Source: Agapanthus africanus (lineage: Eukaryota > Streptophyta > Magnoliopsida > Asparagales > Amaryllidaceae). From it: 64,000 bases of DNA. A program made the translations under genes and the position numbers. The notes beneath the pieces were generated by a model. The model was not told the DNA's origin and did not search any database. It worked only from the letters and a program-made list of their open reading frames with translations. The stretch lies in the NCBI GenBank assembly GCA_030015575.1, contig JASDDO010000019.1, forward strand, positions 511,162,986 through 511,226,985. Direction: 5' to 3'. Each line of letters begins with the position of its first letter. Positions within the stretch are counted from its first letter, which is position 1. Of this stretch, positions 47,885-60,089 are shown piece after piece.

Positions 47885-50034
47885 TGTAAGTCCATGCTAC
47901 CTCTCCCGGTACTTTCGAGCATGCGGAATTTGGTGAAAAACAATTTTCTTAGAGGTGGTAAAAAGGACTCAAAACCTGGATCTTTGTTAAACATCTAACT
48001 AACAACCTAACTACGAGTTGGTAACCACTCGGTTAGGGGGTTATACCTTTCTTTTTCTCGAACTCCTTCGTCTTCAAGCTTCGATGGTCGTCCGAATCGG
48101 CTTCTCCCCGTCTTCTCCTTGCGCCGAAGATAGATCCACCTGAAAGCTTCAACCTTTGGCTCCTTCTTCGAACTTTGAAGAAACTAGTTCACTCGGTTTG
48201 CTAAACCTTGTGAACTAGAGTGAGTGGAGAAGAAATTGTATGGGATTTTATCTATGGTTCTTGGTTCTCAACTCATGAGACAAGTGAACCATAGAATCAA
48301 GATAGGGAGAGCAAGAGGAGGAAGATGAGAGCTCAAGAACAAGAGAGAGAATGAGCTTGAAAGAATGAGAGAAGACTTTTCTCATTTTGGCTCTCATAAT
48401 ACAAAACCATCATCACAAAAATAATAATCAAGTATTGTGTAAAATGGTTCAAGTCAAAATGGCTAAATCATTTCATGCACTCATTTCTCACAAAAGAAAC
48501 AAGCAAGTAAAAAGTCTTTGCCATGAAATTATAGCCATTGTCATCATGATGGTCAACTAGTCCAACCTAGTCAACCGGTCGACAAAGTCAACAAGTCAAC
48601 AAAGTCAACCCCTCAACAACCATGTCACCACAATACTTAATTAATATTATTGTTAATCACATATCATATTCTCATTATGGTTGAGCAAAAAGTCAATAGT
48701 CAACTGTCAATGGTCAACAACCCTAATGAGAATCCTCAGCCTCTGTCTCTCCGTCAACTGTGCATACACACCCGCATCCGCGTTCCGAGGAACACGAATG
48801 CATACTGGATAAAACCAATCCCAAAAGGTACATTAGGATCTGGCTTAAACCAAAGCCCGCTAGTGTGAACTGTCCGGACACTGTACGTGCACAAGTGCAT
48901 GGATGTGACCGAACCCTATCGCAAAACCATGCGACCTGTCGCAAAACCATGCGACCTCTACTCTTTTTCCTAAACGCGAATAGCTTTCTGTGTGGGACTC
49001 TAAAGACTCGACACTACGCTGTCAGTGGGTTTAACCACAGATCGCAAGCGGCACTAGCTGTGCGTAACGGTCCCCAGGTAGATGCCGACAAGAAGACTGA
49101 CGAGGCGAAACCCATCTGAACTCCTACTGAGCCTGGATGTGACATTCTCCGTACATTCCGGTCTGTTCGTCTGATACATCGCATGGCTGGCCTAGGGGGC
49201 GGTAAACGTCAGTCCCCCAATAGCGGTACAAGTCGTATCGGAGTGAAGCCCAAAACACCCTGAGATAACACTGGAAGCCTACCAGTATATCTCGTTTGCC
49301 CTGGCCAGGGACTACTCGTGTAATGGCTCTCCTAGACACAGCGCGATGTCAACCCCCAATACCGGGAGAGACGAATCCTGTCTAACCGTCACTGCCTCCA
49401 AGTGCTTCGGGACTGCACCTGACTACTACCTGTTTGCACGACTCCTTTGAGCCGTGGTAGGGTAGTAATCAAAGTACAGTGGGAACACATTCGAGGCGAA
49501 GTGACAGTGTCAAGTCAGCGGACTAAGCTGTACTCATGTCACCTGGGAACTGATAACTGACGATAGGCATAATACCAACTAGTCAGTTCCCGACGAGTCC
49601 TGTCCAGTGTACTCGTAACCCAACGAGCACCCGCATACTATCTCAAGTACGACATACCGACGGCTGTGGGACAGACCGTCTCCCACACTGGGATGAGAAG
49701 CGCATGCGCTAGTCCACTCCGGAGTATCGATGCCCTGTCTCGATAGTCCTGCGACCAGGGACCTGCATAAGGATGTGCTTATAGATTACCCAGCCCCACT
49801 AGTGTGACTGCCATCACAACGCTGGTAATCAAGCAAAGATCCTAAGGGCTCCACTAATGTGTATAGGTGATATACTAAAATAAACACATGTACACATTGA
49901 AGTAGAAACAAACCAAGTAGCATACTACTATTTTGAGCAAGATTGTATATACAAGGTGAATATCCCAAGCTTCCATTAAGTTATATACAAACTAGTATGA
50001 TACAGTAATGGTCTCTAGGGCATATACACTAACA
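47885..50034 (-). repeat. 5' LTR of element 3
   Basis: 2150 bp, partner of 39733-41878. One arm of the long inverted repeat has a single substitution here (plus strand, near 48678); the TTGAC cluster is kept. Confidence 0.96.
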
Positions 50035-50572
50035 TAAAGATGAGAAGAAGAAAATATATAAATTTTCTATTCTCATTTTTATCCTTAAGCTTATTATTAT
50101 CTTGAGCTCTTTCATTTGCCATCTTCTTCTTCCTCACTCTCTTTCTCTCTAGGTTTTGATAGTGAACAAAAGAGTGATCAAGTTAGGGTTTTGAAGTGAG
50201 AAAACAAACCACATCATCGTTCTATACTACTCTTGCCCATTAGTTTAGAGTGTTAGCTTCAACTTCATCATCTTGATCAAGTGGAGCTTTGAGCTCGGAC
50301 AAAGAGGACTCCGAGTGGATCGTCATGGACTTGGAGGATCTCAAGCAAGCTTCTTTCAACTCTCAAGTAGCCAAGGAGTCTAGCGAAGGGAGCTACACAA
50401 GTTGTATTCTCTAAACCTAGTACTTTACTACTTGCGGATTGTGTTAAAGTTTATTGTTACCCTAGCTTTTCTAGTTTGATCCTTAGGATAGTTTCTTTAG
50501 CACCCTATAAAATTTTAATATGGCATGTTTGATGCTAACAAACCCTAGTAGTGGTGCTAAGGAAACCCTTCA
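50035..50572 (+). repeat. 5' LTR of element 4, right part
   Basis: Resumes with the second TAAAG copy (50035-50039) after element 3 and ends AACCCTTCA. Matches 58438-58978. Confidence 0.93.
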
Positions 50573-50585
50573 TGGTATCCGAGCC
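50573..50585 (+). other. primer-binding site, element 4 (one mismatch)
   Basis: TGGTATCCGAGCC, directly after the LTR; A to C relative to the other five primer sites, probably a post-insertion mutation. Confidence 0.88.
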
Positions 50586-51928
50586 TAACTAGAAACCTAG
50601 ACGATGTTACGATAATCCGAAACCGAAAAACTCCGCAAAATACGATTTTAGAAAACCCATGGAAATGCTCTCTGTAAATTTTTTAAAAAGTGGTCTAAAA
50701 ATTATTTAAGCAACTGCAGAGTGACATTTAAGATGATATAAGAACACTGGTGAAATACGAACTGGAGGGGCTCGGGAAAATCCGGCGACGAATACCATTT
50801 TTCCGGCGTCGCCGACCAGTTGTGCTCCCCTCTGGCTCATATTGCACCTGTGATCTTTTGCTCATGATTTGGGGTTTCTGGTATTGTTTCGAAGTCCAAA
50901 TTTGCATGTGATGCTAGTTTGGAAATGGGCTCTTTGCGGAGTATTTCGTATTCGTATTTTTATAGTATTGTATTAGTAACTTTGGCGACGTTAAACAGGT
51001 TGAACGAATTATCAAACACTGGTATTTTCCAGGTTGAACGTACTCGATATATAATGCAGATATTCCTATGGACTCTCTAGAAGAATGAAACCCTAACTCG
51101 AGATGTGACCACCAAACTGCGACTAAACCTTAGGGTTTACCATAGTTAGTGGCACCACAAATGAGGCTTGGGTTTGCCCTTCTACGGCTGGTCTATTAAA
51201 TACTGTGGCATGGACTTTGGGTATTGTTTAACGGCGCTCAAGTTTTGAGCTTGCTGGGATGCGGGTGTTCGTTAATTCGATCGAAGGGTTTAACATCGCC
51301 TAGTAGTATGTGTTACTTGTATATGCGACCGTAAGTGTAGTATGCGTATCGCCGGTTTCGTTGCTATATATCAACAGCAATTAGGGTACGCATACTTACT
51401 TACGTTGATGACATGTGATATTATGTGTTGCTGTGCTATGATGTATAGGATTGTCGTGATTGAATAGCCGAGGAGTTTTATGTTAGATGAGAGTTTTACT
51501 TTTCATTCATGTAAAATTCATTTGTAATGTAATATTCTTTTATTTGGGGCACTTCCGGGTTGAGGATGATGTCACCATTGTAGTATATTATTTACTTTTC
51601 CGCATTAGGATAGACCCAAGGAGGGGAGCACAAGTGACCGGGTTCTAGGGTCCAGTGGGAGAACATCTCGAGGCGTAGAGACCGGGTTTCCTAACTCCAG
51701 AATAGGCAGGGTCACTTGCCGCTCTCGTAGGGGTCTATGGTGTGGGATTGGCTATTCATCACGACCGTGGAATCCGTATTTTCTATTATTGGCTAAATAC
51801 TAAATACGGACGTCCTAGTATATCCTATATGATCATATCTGTGTTTCTGCTGCTTATATTCTGTGATGTGGTCGCTTAATATAGCTGAGACGAATGCAAT
51901 ATTATATATTAGATATATAGTAGACATT

Positions 51929-52030
51929 GCTTATGTTTTACACCCGCACTAGTCCCGTCCCGGTATGCCGTTAGTTATGTAACCAAACGGTGCATAACGG
52001 AACATTGTGGCGATTGCGGATGGCATAAGC
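51929..52030 (+). other. conserved leader domain, element 4
   Basis: GCTTATG (51929-51935) and CATAAGC (52024-52030) enclose the conserved block with TTAGTTATGTAACC in its centre. Confidence 0.7.
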
Positions 52031-52323
52031 GTACGTTGTATTTTTGTTTCTTTTCTGTGATGGCTTGAGGACTTAAATGATAGGACTACATTAATATGAT
52101 TAATGTAAAGAAAATAAACCTAAAAAGATGTTGTAGAATCATATTTGAAAACCACTCGGCTTCTTGTACGAAAAAGCTACATTTCAAACTTGCGGAGCTT
52201 AAGCCACTCGTTTTGAAAACCATCTGATTCTATGATGATATCAAGTTCAAAGCGTTAAAGGTTTTCTTAAAAACCATCCGCAACCCTCCATCATTTTTGG
52301 AAGTAGAGTACTTAGTATTCGTT

Positions 52324-52529
52324 CTACGTTTGTTGACTATAGTTAAGGCGTAGTGTACGGTAGCTAAGTGATGTCTTCTTACACTGCATATGATGCAGAT
52401 TAATTAGGAAATTCATGCGACTTTGTTGACCATAGTTAAGGGTCATGTGAGTGGGTCTAATTAATCAAGAAATGAAGGGTAGAACTTGACTAGTGCTTAT
52501 GATTTATTGACTATAGTTAAGGTCATGGG
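52324..52529 (+). other. triple hairpin array, element 4
   Basis: Hairpins at 52324-52353 (CTACG/CGTAG), 52414-52447 (CAT-GAC/GTC-ATG) and 52496-52529 (CTTATGA/TCATGGG, pairing through two G-U). Core TTGACTATAGTTAAGG, with one C for T in the middle hairpin. Confidence 0.75.
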
Positions 52530-52970
52530 TACTAGGGGTAAAAACCACATCGGGAATTTCAATAGTTAAAATTTGCAATAAGATTGCATACCTTCCATAT
52601 GATGGTTGGATCCTGATCCCACTGTGGGCAATAGTTGCTCCAAGGAGAGTTTTGCAGTTTACAATTAGCTAACCTATTAGGTGTCTAGAAAGGTGTTAAC
52701 GGGGCTACGTCTCTGGGAAGATGAGCTTTATATTAATTAGGTCCGTGCGATAGCACGGGAAACCTCCCTCATGTACCGACACTGGCCTGGCTGAACGGTT
52801 AGCGAAGTTGTAGACTATAATTAATCCTGGCTAGTTTTCTTTCTAAGGTTTGAAAGAAAAACTAGATTAAAACAGTGGGAGACATCGATAAGATAAGATA
52901 ATAACCAATCTGATCTTTGCAAGAGCTTTCGCTGAGTGTATTCTTTTCTCTCTCTTAATGGCAGATACCA

Positions 52971-55900
52971 ATGACTGGACTCAAGCTTCTACTAGATAAA
53001 AATAAACTGAATGGGACCAATTATAAAGACTGGCTGAGGAACATTAACATTGCCTTGACTTATGATAAAGTATCATATGTCCTCACGGCTCCAGCCCCGC
53101 CCGTCCCAGGTCCTAAATCTTCGGTTGCGGATAAGGAAGTCCGCAAGATATGGGGCGCTGACTGTGCCATGGCCAAATGCATCGCGCTTGCATCGATGGA
53201 TAATACACATCAGAAGCAGCACGAGAATATGGACGTCCAAGCCATATTTCTCCGTACAATGGAGTTGTATAGAGTGCAATCTCGTGTCTTACGATACGAA
53301 GCATCCAGAGAGCTGTTTCAAATGCGGATGGCCCCTGGCACACCAGTAGGTGACCATGTTCTGAAGATGATAGCCCTTATCGAAGAGCTTGTGGACCTCG
53401 GATGGGAAATGGACAACGAACAATATACTGATATCATTCTGCAGTCTCTCCCCCCAGCCTTTGCTCGGTTAGTAGTTAACTTCAACAAGCAAAACATGGA
53501 GAAGTCGCTACCTGAGCTCCTCAATATGTTGAGGAGCGCAGAAAGCACGCTTATGTCAGTGAAGACTCCCATTTGGAGTGTTGGGCCATCTTCCTCCTCT
53601 TGCCCGAAGGCTAAGGCCAAGGGAAACATGAAGAAGAAACCCACCAAACCTAAGGGTGGAGTCAAAAAGGCTAAGGGGAAAGACAAGTCCATGGCTGGGG
53701 AATTGGGGAAAGTGGAATGTTATCACTACCACAAAGCGGGACACTGGAAGCGCAATTGCACTGAGTACTTGGAGCTCAAGAAAAAGAAGCATGGGGATGC
53801 TTTCGCTTCAGGTGTGTTTGTGACAGAAAACTGTTTTTCAATAAACTCTGCTTCTTGGGTATTAGATACTGGTTCAGGTTCTCACATTTGCAATTCTATG
53901 CAGGGGCTGAGAAATAGCAAGGTTTTGAAGACAGGTAACCATACTCTCCGCGTTGGAAATGGTTCGAATGTACATACAGTTGCAGTAGGAGAGTATCACT
54001 TGGGGTTGCCGTCTGGATGTATATTGGTTTTTGAACCCATGTTATTATGTACTTAGTATGCTGCGAAATATAATATCTGTTTCTTTGTTAGACAATTAAA
54101 GATATAATTTTGTATTGCAGAACAATGTTATGAACATTCACCTGAATAAAATGTTGGTTGGGTATGGTACACTTAATAACGGGATATATGTCCTAAATCA
54201 ATACACAGTTTTCAGCATACAACACACTAATAAAAGAAAACTTTCAGAAATAAATGATGCTTTTCTTTGGCAATGTAGACTTGGTCATATTAACGAAACA
54301 AGACTAAACAAGGTACATAAAGATGGATATTTAAACCCTTTTGAATATAAATCTTATGCAACTTGCCAGTCTTGTATCAAGGATAAAATGACCAAAACTC
54401 CGTTTACAGGACATGGAGAGAGAGCTATTAAGCTCTTAGGCATCATACATAGTGATGTATGTGGGCCAATGTCTACACAGGCTAGAGGCGGTTTTTCATA
54501 CTTCATTACTTTCGCTGAAGATTCCTCAAGATTCGGTCATGTATTTTTATTAAAGCAAAAGTCCAAAGTTTTCGAGAAATTCACTGAATATAAACTCGAA
54601 GTAGAAAAACAAACCTGCTTGAGCATCAAAATGCTTCGATCAGATCGAGGTGGGGAGTATCTCAGTATAGTTTGCAGACTTCCTAAAAGAGAATGGGATT
54701 CTCTCTCAGCTCACTCCTCCTTACACACCACAGCACAATGGTGTGTCAGAACGTCGGAATCGGACCCTATTAGATATAGTTCGTTCCATGATGAGTGATG
54801 CTGATTTACCCGTCTCATTTTGGGGGCATGCATTAGAGACTGCAGCATTTCTACTCAACAGGGTCCCAACCAAAACCGTGTCAACCACGCTATATGAGAT
54901 ATGGTATGGAAAGAGACAATCTCTTAAACGAATTAAGATTTGGGGTTGTCCGGCCTATGTTAAAAAGCAGAATCCGGACAAACTCAAGATACGGTCAGTC
55001 ATGTGTAATTTTGTGGGATATCCAAACAATTCATATGGATATCTATTCTACCACAAGGAGGAACAAAATGTGTTTGTTTCTCAGTATGCCACATTTTTAG
55101 AAAAAGAGTTTTTTACAAATGATACAGATGGCAATGTGGTAGATCTAGAAGAGGTTCTAGAAACACAAACTGCAAATGACGACTTGGTTGAACCGGCTGT
55201 TGCAACAGAAACTGATGAACCTCGGCCACTCCGTAGGTCTGGTAGGACTTCTCTCCTACCGAAGATGTACGATGGTTTACTCATTGATGGTGACAGAGAA
55301 GACTGCATCATGGAAGATGATGATCCTACCAGCTTTCAGCAAGCTATCACGAGTGGAGACTCTGTGAAGTGGCTGGATGCCATGAGATCTGAAATGGAGT
55401 CTATGTACACCAACAAAGTATGGACTTTGGACATTGTACCACCTGGGGTAAAACCCGTGGGGTGCAAATGGATCTTTAAAAGAAAGATTGGTGTAGATGG
55501 GCAGGTAGAGACCTATAAGGCAAGACTTGTGGCGAAGGGTTTTCGTCAAAGACCAGGTCTGGACTATGACGTAACCTTTTCTCCTATAGTCATTCTTAAA
55601 TCCATTCGGATCCTACTTACTATTGCTGCTCACTACGACTATGAAATCTGGCAGATGGACATTAAAACTGCATTTCTAATTCGAGATTTAGATGAATGCG
55701 TTTATATAGATCAGCCAGAAGGCTTCATTGACAGTGGGAGCAGCGGGAAAGCATGTAGATTGCTTAAATCCATTTATGGATTAAAGCGGGCATCACGGAA
55801 TTAGAACATCTGTTTCGATGATGTTATCAAAGAGTTTGATTTCATCAAAAATTCAGATGAACCTTGTGTTTATAAGAAGACTGTTGGGAGAGCTGTCACA

Positions 55901-56895
55901 TTCCTCGTATTGTACGTGGATAACATTCTTCTGATAGGAAATGATATTCCTATGCTACAGTCGGTCAAATCTTTCTTATCACTAATGTTCTCCATGAAGG
56001 ACCTGGGTGATGCCACATACATTCTGGGCATTCGGATTTATAGTGATAGATCCAAGAGGTTATTGGGATTATCCAAAACCAGGTACATTAACACTATCCT
56101 AAAAAGGTTTAGTATGGAAGACTCCAAGCGAGGTGCCTTACCCGCTTTCCATGGAGTCACTCTCTCCAAGGACTTTTGCCCAAAGACCTATGAAGAGAGA
56201 GCTCGCATGAGCATTATACCCTATGCTTCGGCAGTAGGATCTATAATGTATGCGATGTTATGTACACGCCTTGATGTAGCTTATGCACTTAGTGTAGTAA
56301 GCAGGTATTAATCCAACCCAGGAGAGAATCACTGGGTAGCTGTGAAGAACATTCTTAAGTACTTACGAAGGACTAAAGAATTGTTCTTGGTGTATGGTAA
56401 TGGAGATCTCCAAATGGAGGCCTTTACCAATTCGAGCTTCCAGAGTGATAAGTACGATAGCAAATCTCTGGGTTTGTATTTACCCTCAATAGAGGGGTGG
56501 TAAGTTGGAAGAGTTCCAAACAGGATACCGTTGCAGACTCTACGATGGAAGCTGAGTACATTGTTGTGAATGATGCCGCCAAGGAAGCCGTCTGGATGAG
56601 GAAGTTCGTCTCAGAGTTAGGAGTAGTTCCAACCATTATTGATCCAATACCATTGTATTGTGATAATAATGGGTCTATGGCATTAGCCAAGGAGCCCAGG
56701 TCCCATCAGCGGTCCAGACACATCCTGAGGTGCTTTCATTTGATCCGGGAGATTGTAGATCGCCGCGAGATCGAGATTAGGAAAGTAGACATAAAGAATA
56801 ACACTGCGGATCTACTCACCAAGGCCCTCCCTCAGCTGCAGCATGAGCGACTTTTTGAGATGTTGGGTATGAGATACGCCAATAACTGGCTTTAG
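52971..56895 (+). pseudogene. element 4 gag-pol polyprotein, multiple lesions
   Basis: Copia gag-pol in the order gag, protease, integrase, reverse transcriptase, RNase H, from ATG 52971 (MTGLKLLLDKNKLNG) to the stop after MRYANNWL. Lesions: one extra base near 54034-54040; TAA at 54097-54099; 2-nt loss near 54668 in the integrase core, just after RSDRGGEYL; TAG for Trp at 55802-55804; TAA for Gln at 56309-56311; about 4 nt lost near 56475. Two key residues have also changed: the second Cys of the zinc knuckle is Tyr (53727-53729) and the reverse transcriptase YVDD is YVDN (Asn codon 55922-55924). Protease DTG at 53865-53873 is intact. Closest to B in gag and to elements A and 3 overall. Confidence 0.95.
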
Positions 56896-56898
56896 TAC

Positions 56899-56909
56899 AA
56901 GTGGGAGAT
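56899..56909 (+). other. polypurine tract, element 4
   Basis: AAGTGGGAGAT directly before the 3' LTR, right after the pol stop. Confidence 0.88.
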
Positions 56910-58978
56910 TGTTGGATATATGTATGCCCTAGAAGCCATTATATGATAGTGAATATATTTATACATGTATATATATATATACAGATGACATTCTTACTCG
57001 AAATGATAGTATGCTATCTGGTTCTTCTTTATCTGACATGTTGACTTGATCATGCTTTTATTCATTTACACATGTTGATAAAGCCCTGAGGATATTTACT
57101 TGACTACTGTGATTATGATAGTGATCATACTAGTGGGACGTCTGTAATTTATAAGCATATCCTGAAATGTCCCTAGTCGTAGGTGTATCAAGATGGGGCA
57201 TCGATATACCAGAGTACACTAGCGTATATGATACTAGACCCATATGATGGGCGATGGACGTTTCCACATCCAAAGATGTTTGACATCGAGATCATATGCG
57301 GGTGCTCAGTGGAGACTAGGTACACTGGACGGACTCGCCGAGAACTCCTATATGGTATTATATCTGTCGTCGGATAGCAGTTCTTAGGTGACACTGGTAC
57401 AGGTTAGTCTGTAGATCCGAGATCGTCATAGAGTCTTGTGTGTTCTCCCACTGTACTTTGATTACCACCCCACCACGGCTCTACTGAATCATGCAAACAG
57501 GTGGCTTTTGGGTACAATCCAGAGACACATGGAGACGATTGGTGATAGGAGGGGTTTCGTCTCTTCCGGTATTGGGAGTTGATGTTGTGCTGTGCTCGAT
57601 TGGCTATATCAGTAAGTCCCTGGCCAGGGCTGTCGAGATTTACTGATAAGTGTTATCAGTAGTTTCTCGATCTGTTATAGACCATTCTTCGGCAAGACTT
57701 ATTGAGTTATTGGGGTCGACGTTACCATCCCTAGACTCGATATGCAGCATATCTGACGAAGAGACCGGACTGCACGGTATTATTGCCGGTTGGCTCGATG
57801 GGAGATGGGACAGGTTCACTTGTTTTCTTCTGATCGCTCAATACCCGGGTGGCCGTTACGTTTAGATGAGCTCTTGCAGCTTGGGGTGCTTGATATGATC
57901 ATCACCCACTGTCGGCGTATTGACGAGTCTTAGAGTCCCACAATGGAGTTACCTAGCCCAGGCGAAACGATGTGGCGTGCATATGTGATATGCGCGGGGA
58001 CCCGGTTAAATGCGCATATATGATACCGTATATTAATCGGGCAGTTTGCTATTGGTCGGGTCGTATAAGATATGACCGGTTTGCTAAATCGAGTGTTGAT
58101 TTAACATTGACCATTAGCGTTTTCACTTTAGACCCTTTTGTCTTTTGTTGTATGCATGCATGTATGCATATGTTTACATTGATGCACATATTGATATGCA
58201 TGCTCACATACATGCATACACATTTCTATCATGGTTGTTGATACATTGGATGGTGGCAATATAAGACTCACACCTTAATAAATATGTTGATATTTATTTT
58301 TGGAGTTAGTGGAAATGGAAATAATTCATGGTTAATTATTTTATTCATCCACTAAACCTTTAGTTAACCATGGGTTATTTTTCCATGGCCATTCTTGCAC
58401 CAAAAGAAATATCTAGATATTTATTAACTAGGGTAAAAGATCAGAAGAAGAATATATATATATATATATTTTCTATTCTCATTTTTATCCTTAAGCTTAT
58501 CATTATCTTGAGCTCTTTCATTTGCCATCATCTTCTTCCTCACTCTCTTGCTCTCTAGGTTTTGATAGTGAACAAAAGAGTGATCAAGTTAGGGTTTTGA
58601 AGTAAGAAAATAAACCACATCATCATTCTATACTACTCTTGCCCATTAGTTTAGAGTGTTAGCTTCAACTTCATCATCTTGATCAAATGGAACTTTGAGC
58701 TTGGACAAAGAGGACTCCGGGTGGATCGTCGTGGACTTGGAGGATCTCAAGCAAGCTCCTTTCAACTCTCAAGTAGCCAAGGAGTCTAGCGAAGGGAGCT
58801 ACAAAGCTTGTATTCTCTAAACCTAGTACTTTACAACTTGTGGATTGTGTTAAAGTTTATTGTTACGCTTGCTTTTCTAGTTTGATCTTTAGGATCGTTT
58901 CTTTAGCACCCTATAAAATTTTAATATGGCATGTGTGATGCTACCAAACCCTAGTAGTGGTGCTAAGGAAACCCTTCA
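56910..58978 (+). repeat. 3' LTR of element 4
   Basis: 2069 bp, TGTTGGATATATG...AACCCTTCA. It contains a 9-bp inverted repeat CATGGTTAA/TTAACCATG (58327-58335 and 58364-58372) and, 80-100 bp further on, a TATATATA run (about 58452-58470) that could be the promoter TATA. Confidence 0.95.
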
Positions 58979-59864
58979 GTTACTGATTGAAAGAATCATT
59001 CGGTGAACGCCCTCTGCTAAAACAGAAGATTTCTGTCGATGTTGGACAAGGAAAATGAATCTTAAATTGGAAATGACCGATATTCAGAAATATTTGATGA
59101 GATTTCAGTATTTTGTTATACATTTGTTTAGTACATATTCATGCATCCATGTGATACTATACATCATGCTTATCTTATTATTTTTACCAGTATTCCGGCA
59201 TTCTTACAATATCACTGTTGATGTTAGTTTTACTCATTAAGTTGACCAGTCACCGCCATTGTGCCTTAGTTCTTTGCAGGAGACGCCTGGACGCATAGCA
59301 GCAGTGCGGATCCACTTTCAGCTTAGATCGCTTATTTTGCTAGGTGGGTTACCTACGTAGTAACCTCTTATTTTGGTATATGTATTTTGGATCTAGTATC
59401 ACTCTATCAGACCCTGTATATTTTACTTAGAACGAGATATGTTTGTATATACTTTGTTTTGATTAAGTGAGATCGTCTAGTTGTATTAATTTATGCTTTC
59501 TTTACTTATGCATGAAATTGTTCGCTTGAGTGTCGTATTATTGTTGCATATTGATTTCCGCTGTTTAGCGTTATTTTGCTCCCAACTAGGAACGCAACTT
59601 ATTTAAATATTGTGTAACTGCTTTGATTAATGATTAATAAGGAAGTGTTGTCGAACATTTTAAATGCTAAAAATCAGTTGATTAGATTTCATTTCCTAAA
59701 ATCATTCGACATGCTACCTCATCCTTTTACTTAAAAAACTAAAATTTCCTTAATTCCGCAAAAACGGTTTTTGATCTAGGTTTTTGGCTTACTCAGATTG
59801 TGTCGACATCTTTAGATGTCATACAATCTAAGTGCCGGTCACATCTGAATTTCGGGTCATGACA
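58979..59864 (+). repeat. gypsy 3' LTR, right part
   Basis: Starts with the second GTTAC and ends TCATGACA at 59864. It joins to 36270-38205 when element 4 is removed. The next bases (AATCT) begin copia remnant E, the probable right target-site duplication. Confidence 0.82.
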
Positions 59865-60089
59865 AATCTTTTCACTGATTGTAGCATAGGAATGTCATTT
59901 CCTATCAAGAGAATGTCATCCACATACTCAACGAGGAATTTCACAGTTCTTACTACAATCTTACTGTAAATCCATGATTCGTCTGGATTTTTTATAAAGT
60001 CGAATTCTTTGACTGTCTCAATAAAAACAGATGTTCCAACTCCGTGATACCGGCTTTAGTCCATAAATGGACTTAAGCAACTTGCACAC
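59865..60089 (-). pseudogene. copia remnant E, reverse transcriptase part
   Basis: Minus-strand pol matching element 3 around 42835-43040: the YMDDILL region (here a changed V-DD form), the FDFIK stretch and KSIYGLK. It is cut off on the left by the gypsy LTR and separated from its upstream part by the insertion 60090-61885. Several substitutions; not functional. Confidence 0.85.

Larger units (their letters stand above)
39733..50034 (-). mobile_element. Ty1/copia element 3, complete, nearly intact
   Basis: Minus-strand element with LTRs 47885-50034 (5') and 39733-41878 (3'), flanked by TAAAG (39728-39732 and 50035-50039). It has a primer site, leader, gag-pol and polypurine tract. By eye the LTRs differ at about 60 positions in 2.15 kb, yet gag-pol has only two disabling lesions. 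It is the best reference for this copia group in the window. Confidence 0.97.
50586..52970 (+). other. element 4 untranslated leader
   Basis: About 2.4 kb: closed domain (51929-52030), triple hairpin array (52324-52529), CCGTGC/GCACGG hairpin with GATA loop (52743-52758), and a pyrimidine tract, TTAAT and GGCAG before the gag ATG. Confidence 0.8.
38206..58978 (+). mobile_element. Ty1/copia element 4, complete, carrying element 3
   Basis: Plus-strand element flanked by GTTAC (38201-38205 and 58979-58983). The 5' LTR is in two parts (38206-39732 and 50035-50572) because element 3 inserted into it; the 3' LTR is 56910-58978. Without element 3 the element is about 10.5 kb. Gag-pol carries six frame lesions, and the LTRs are visibly more diverged than those of elements 1 to 3, so it is the oldest of the four complete insertions. 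Confidence 0.96.

Noticed and set aside
53062-53349. Second-frame 95-codon open frame overlapping element 4 gag
   Set aside because: Out-of-frame shadow of gag; the same shadow appears at the equivalent place in element 3.
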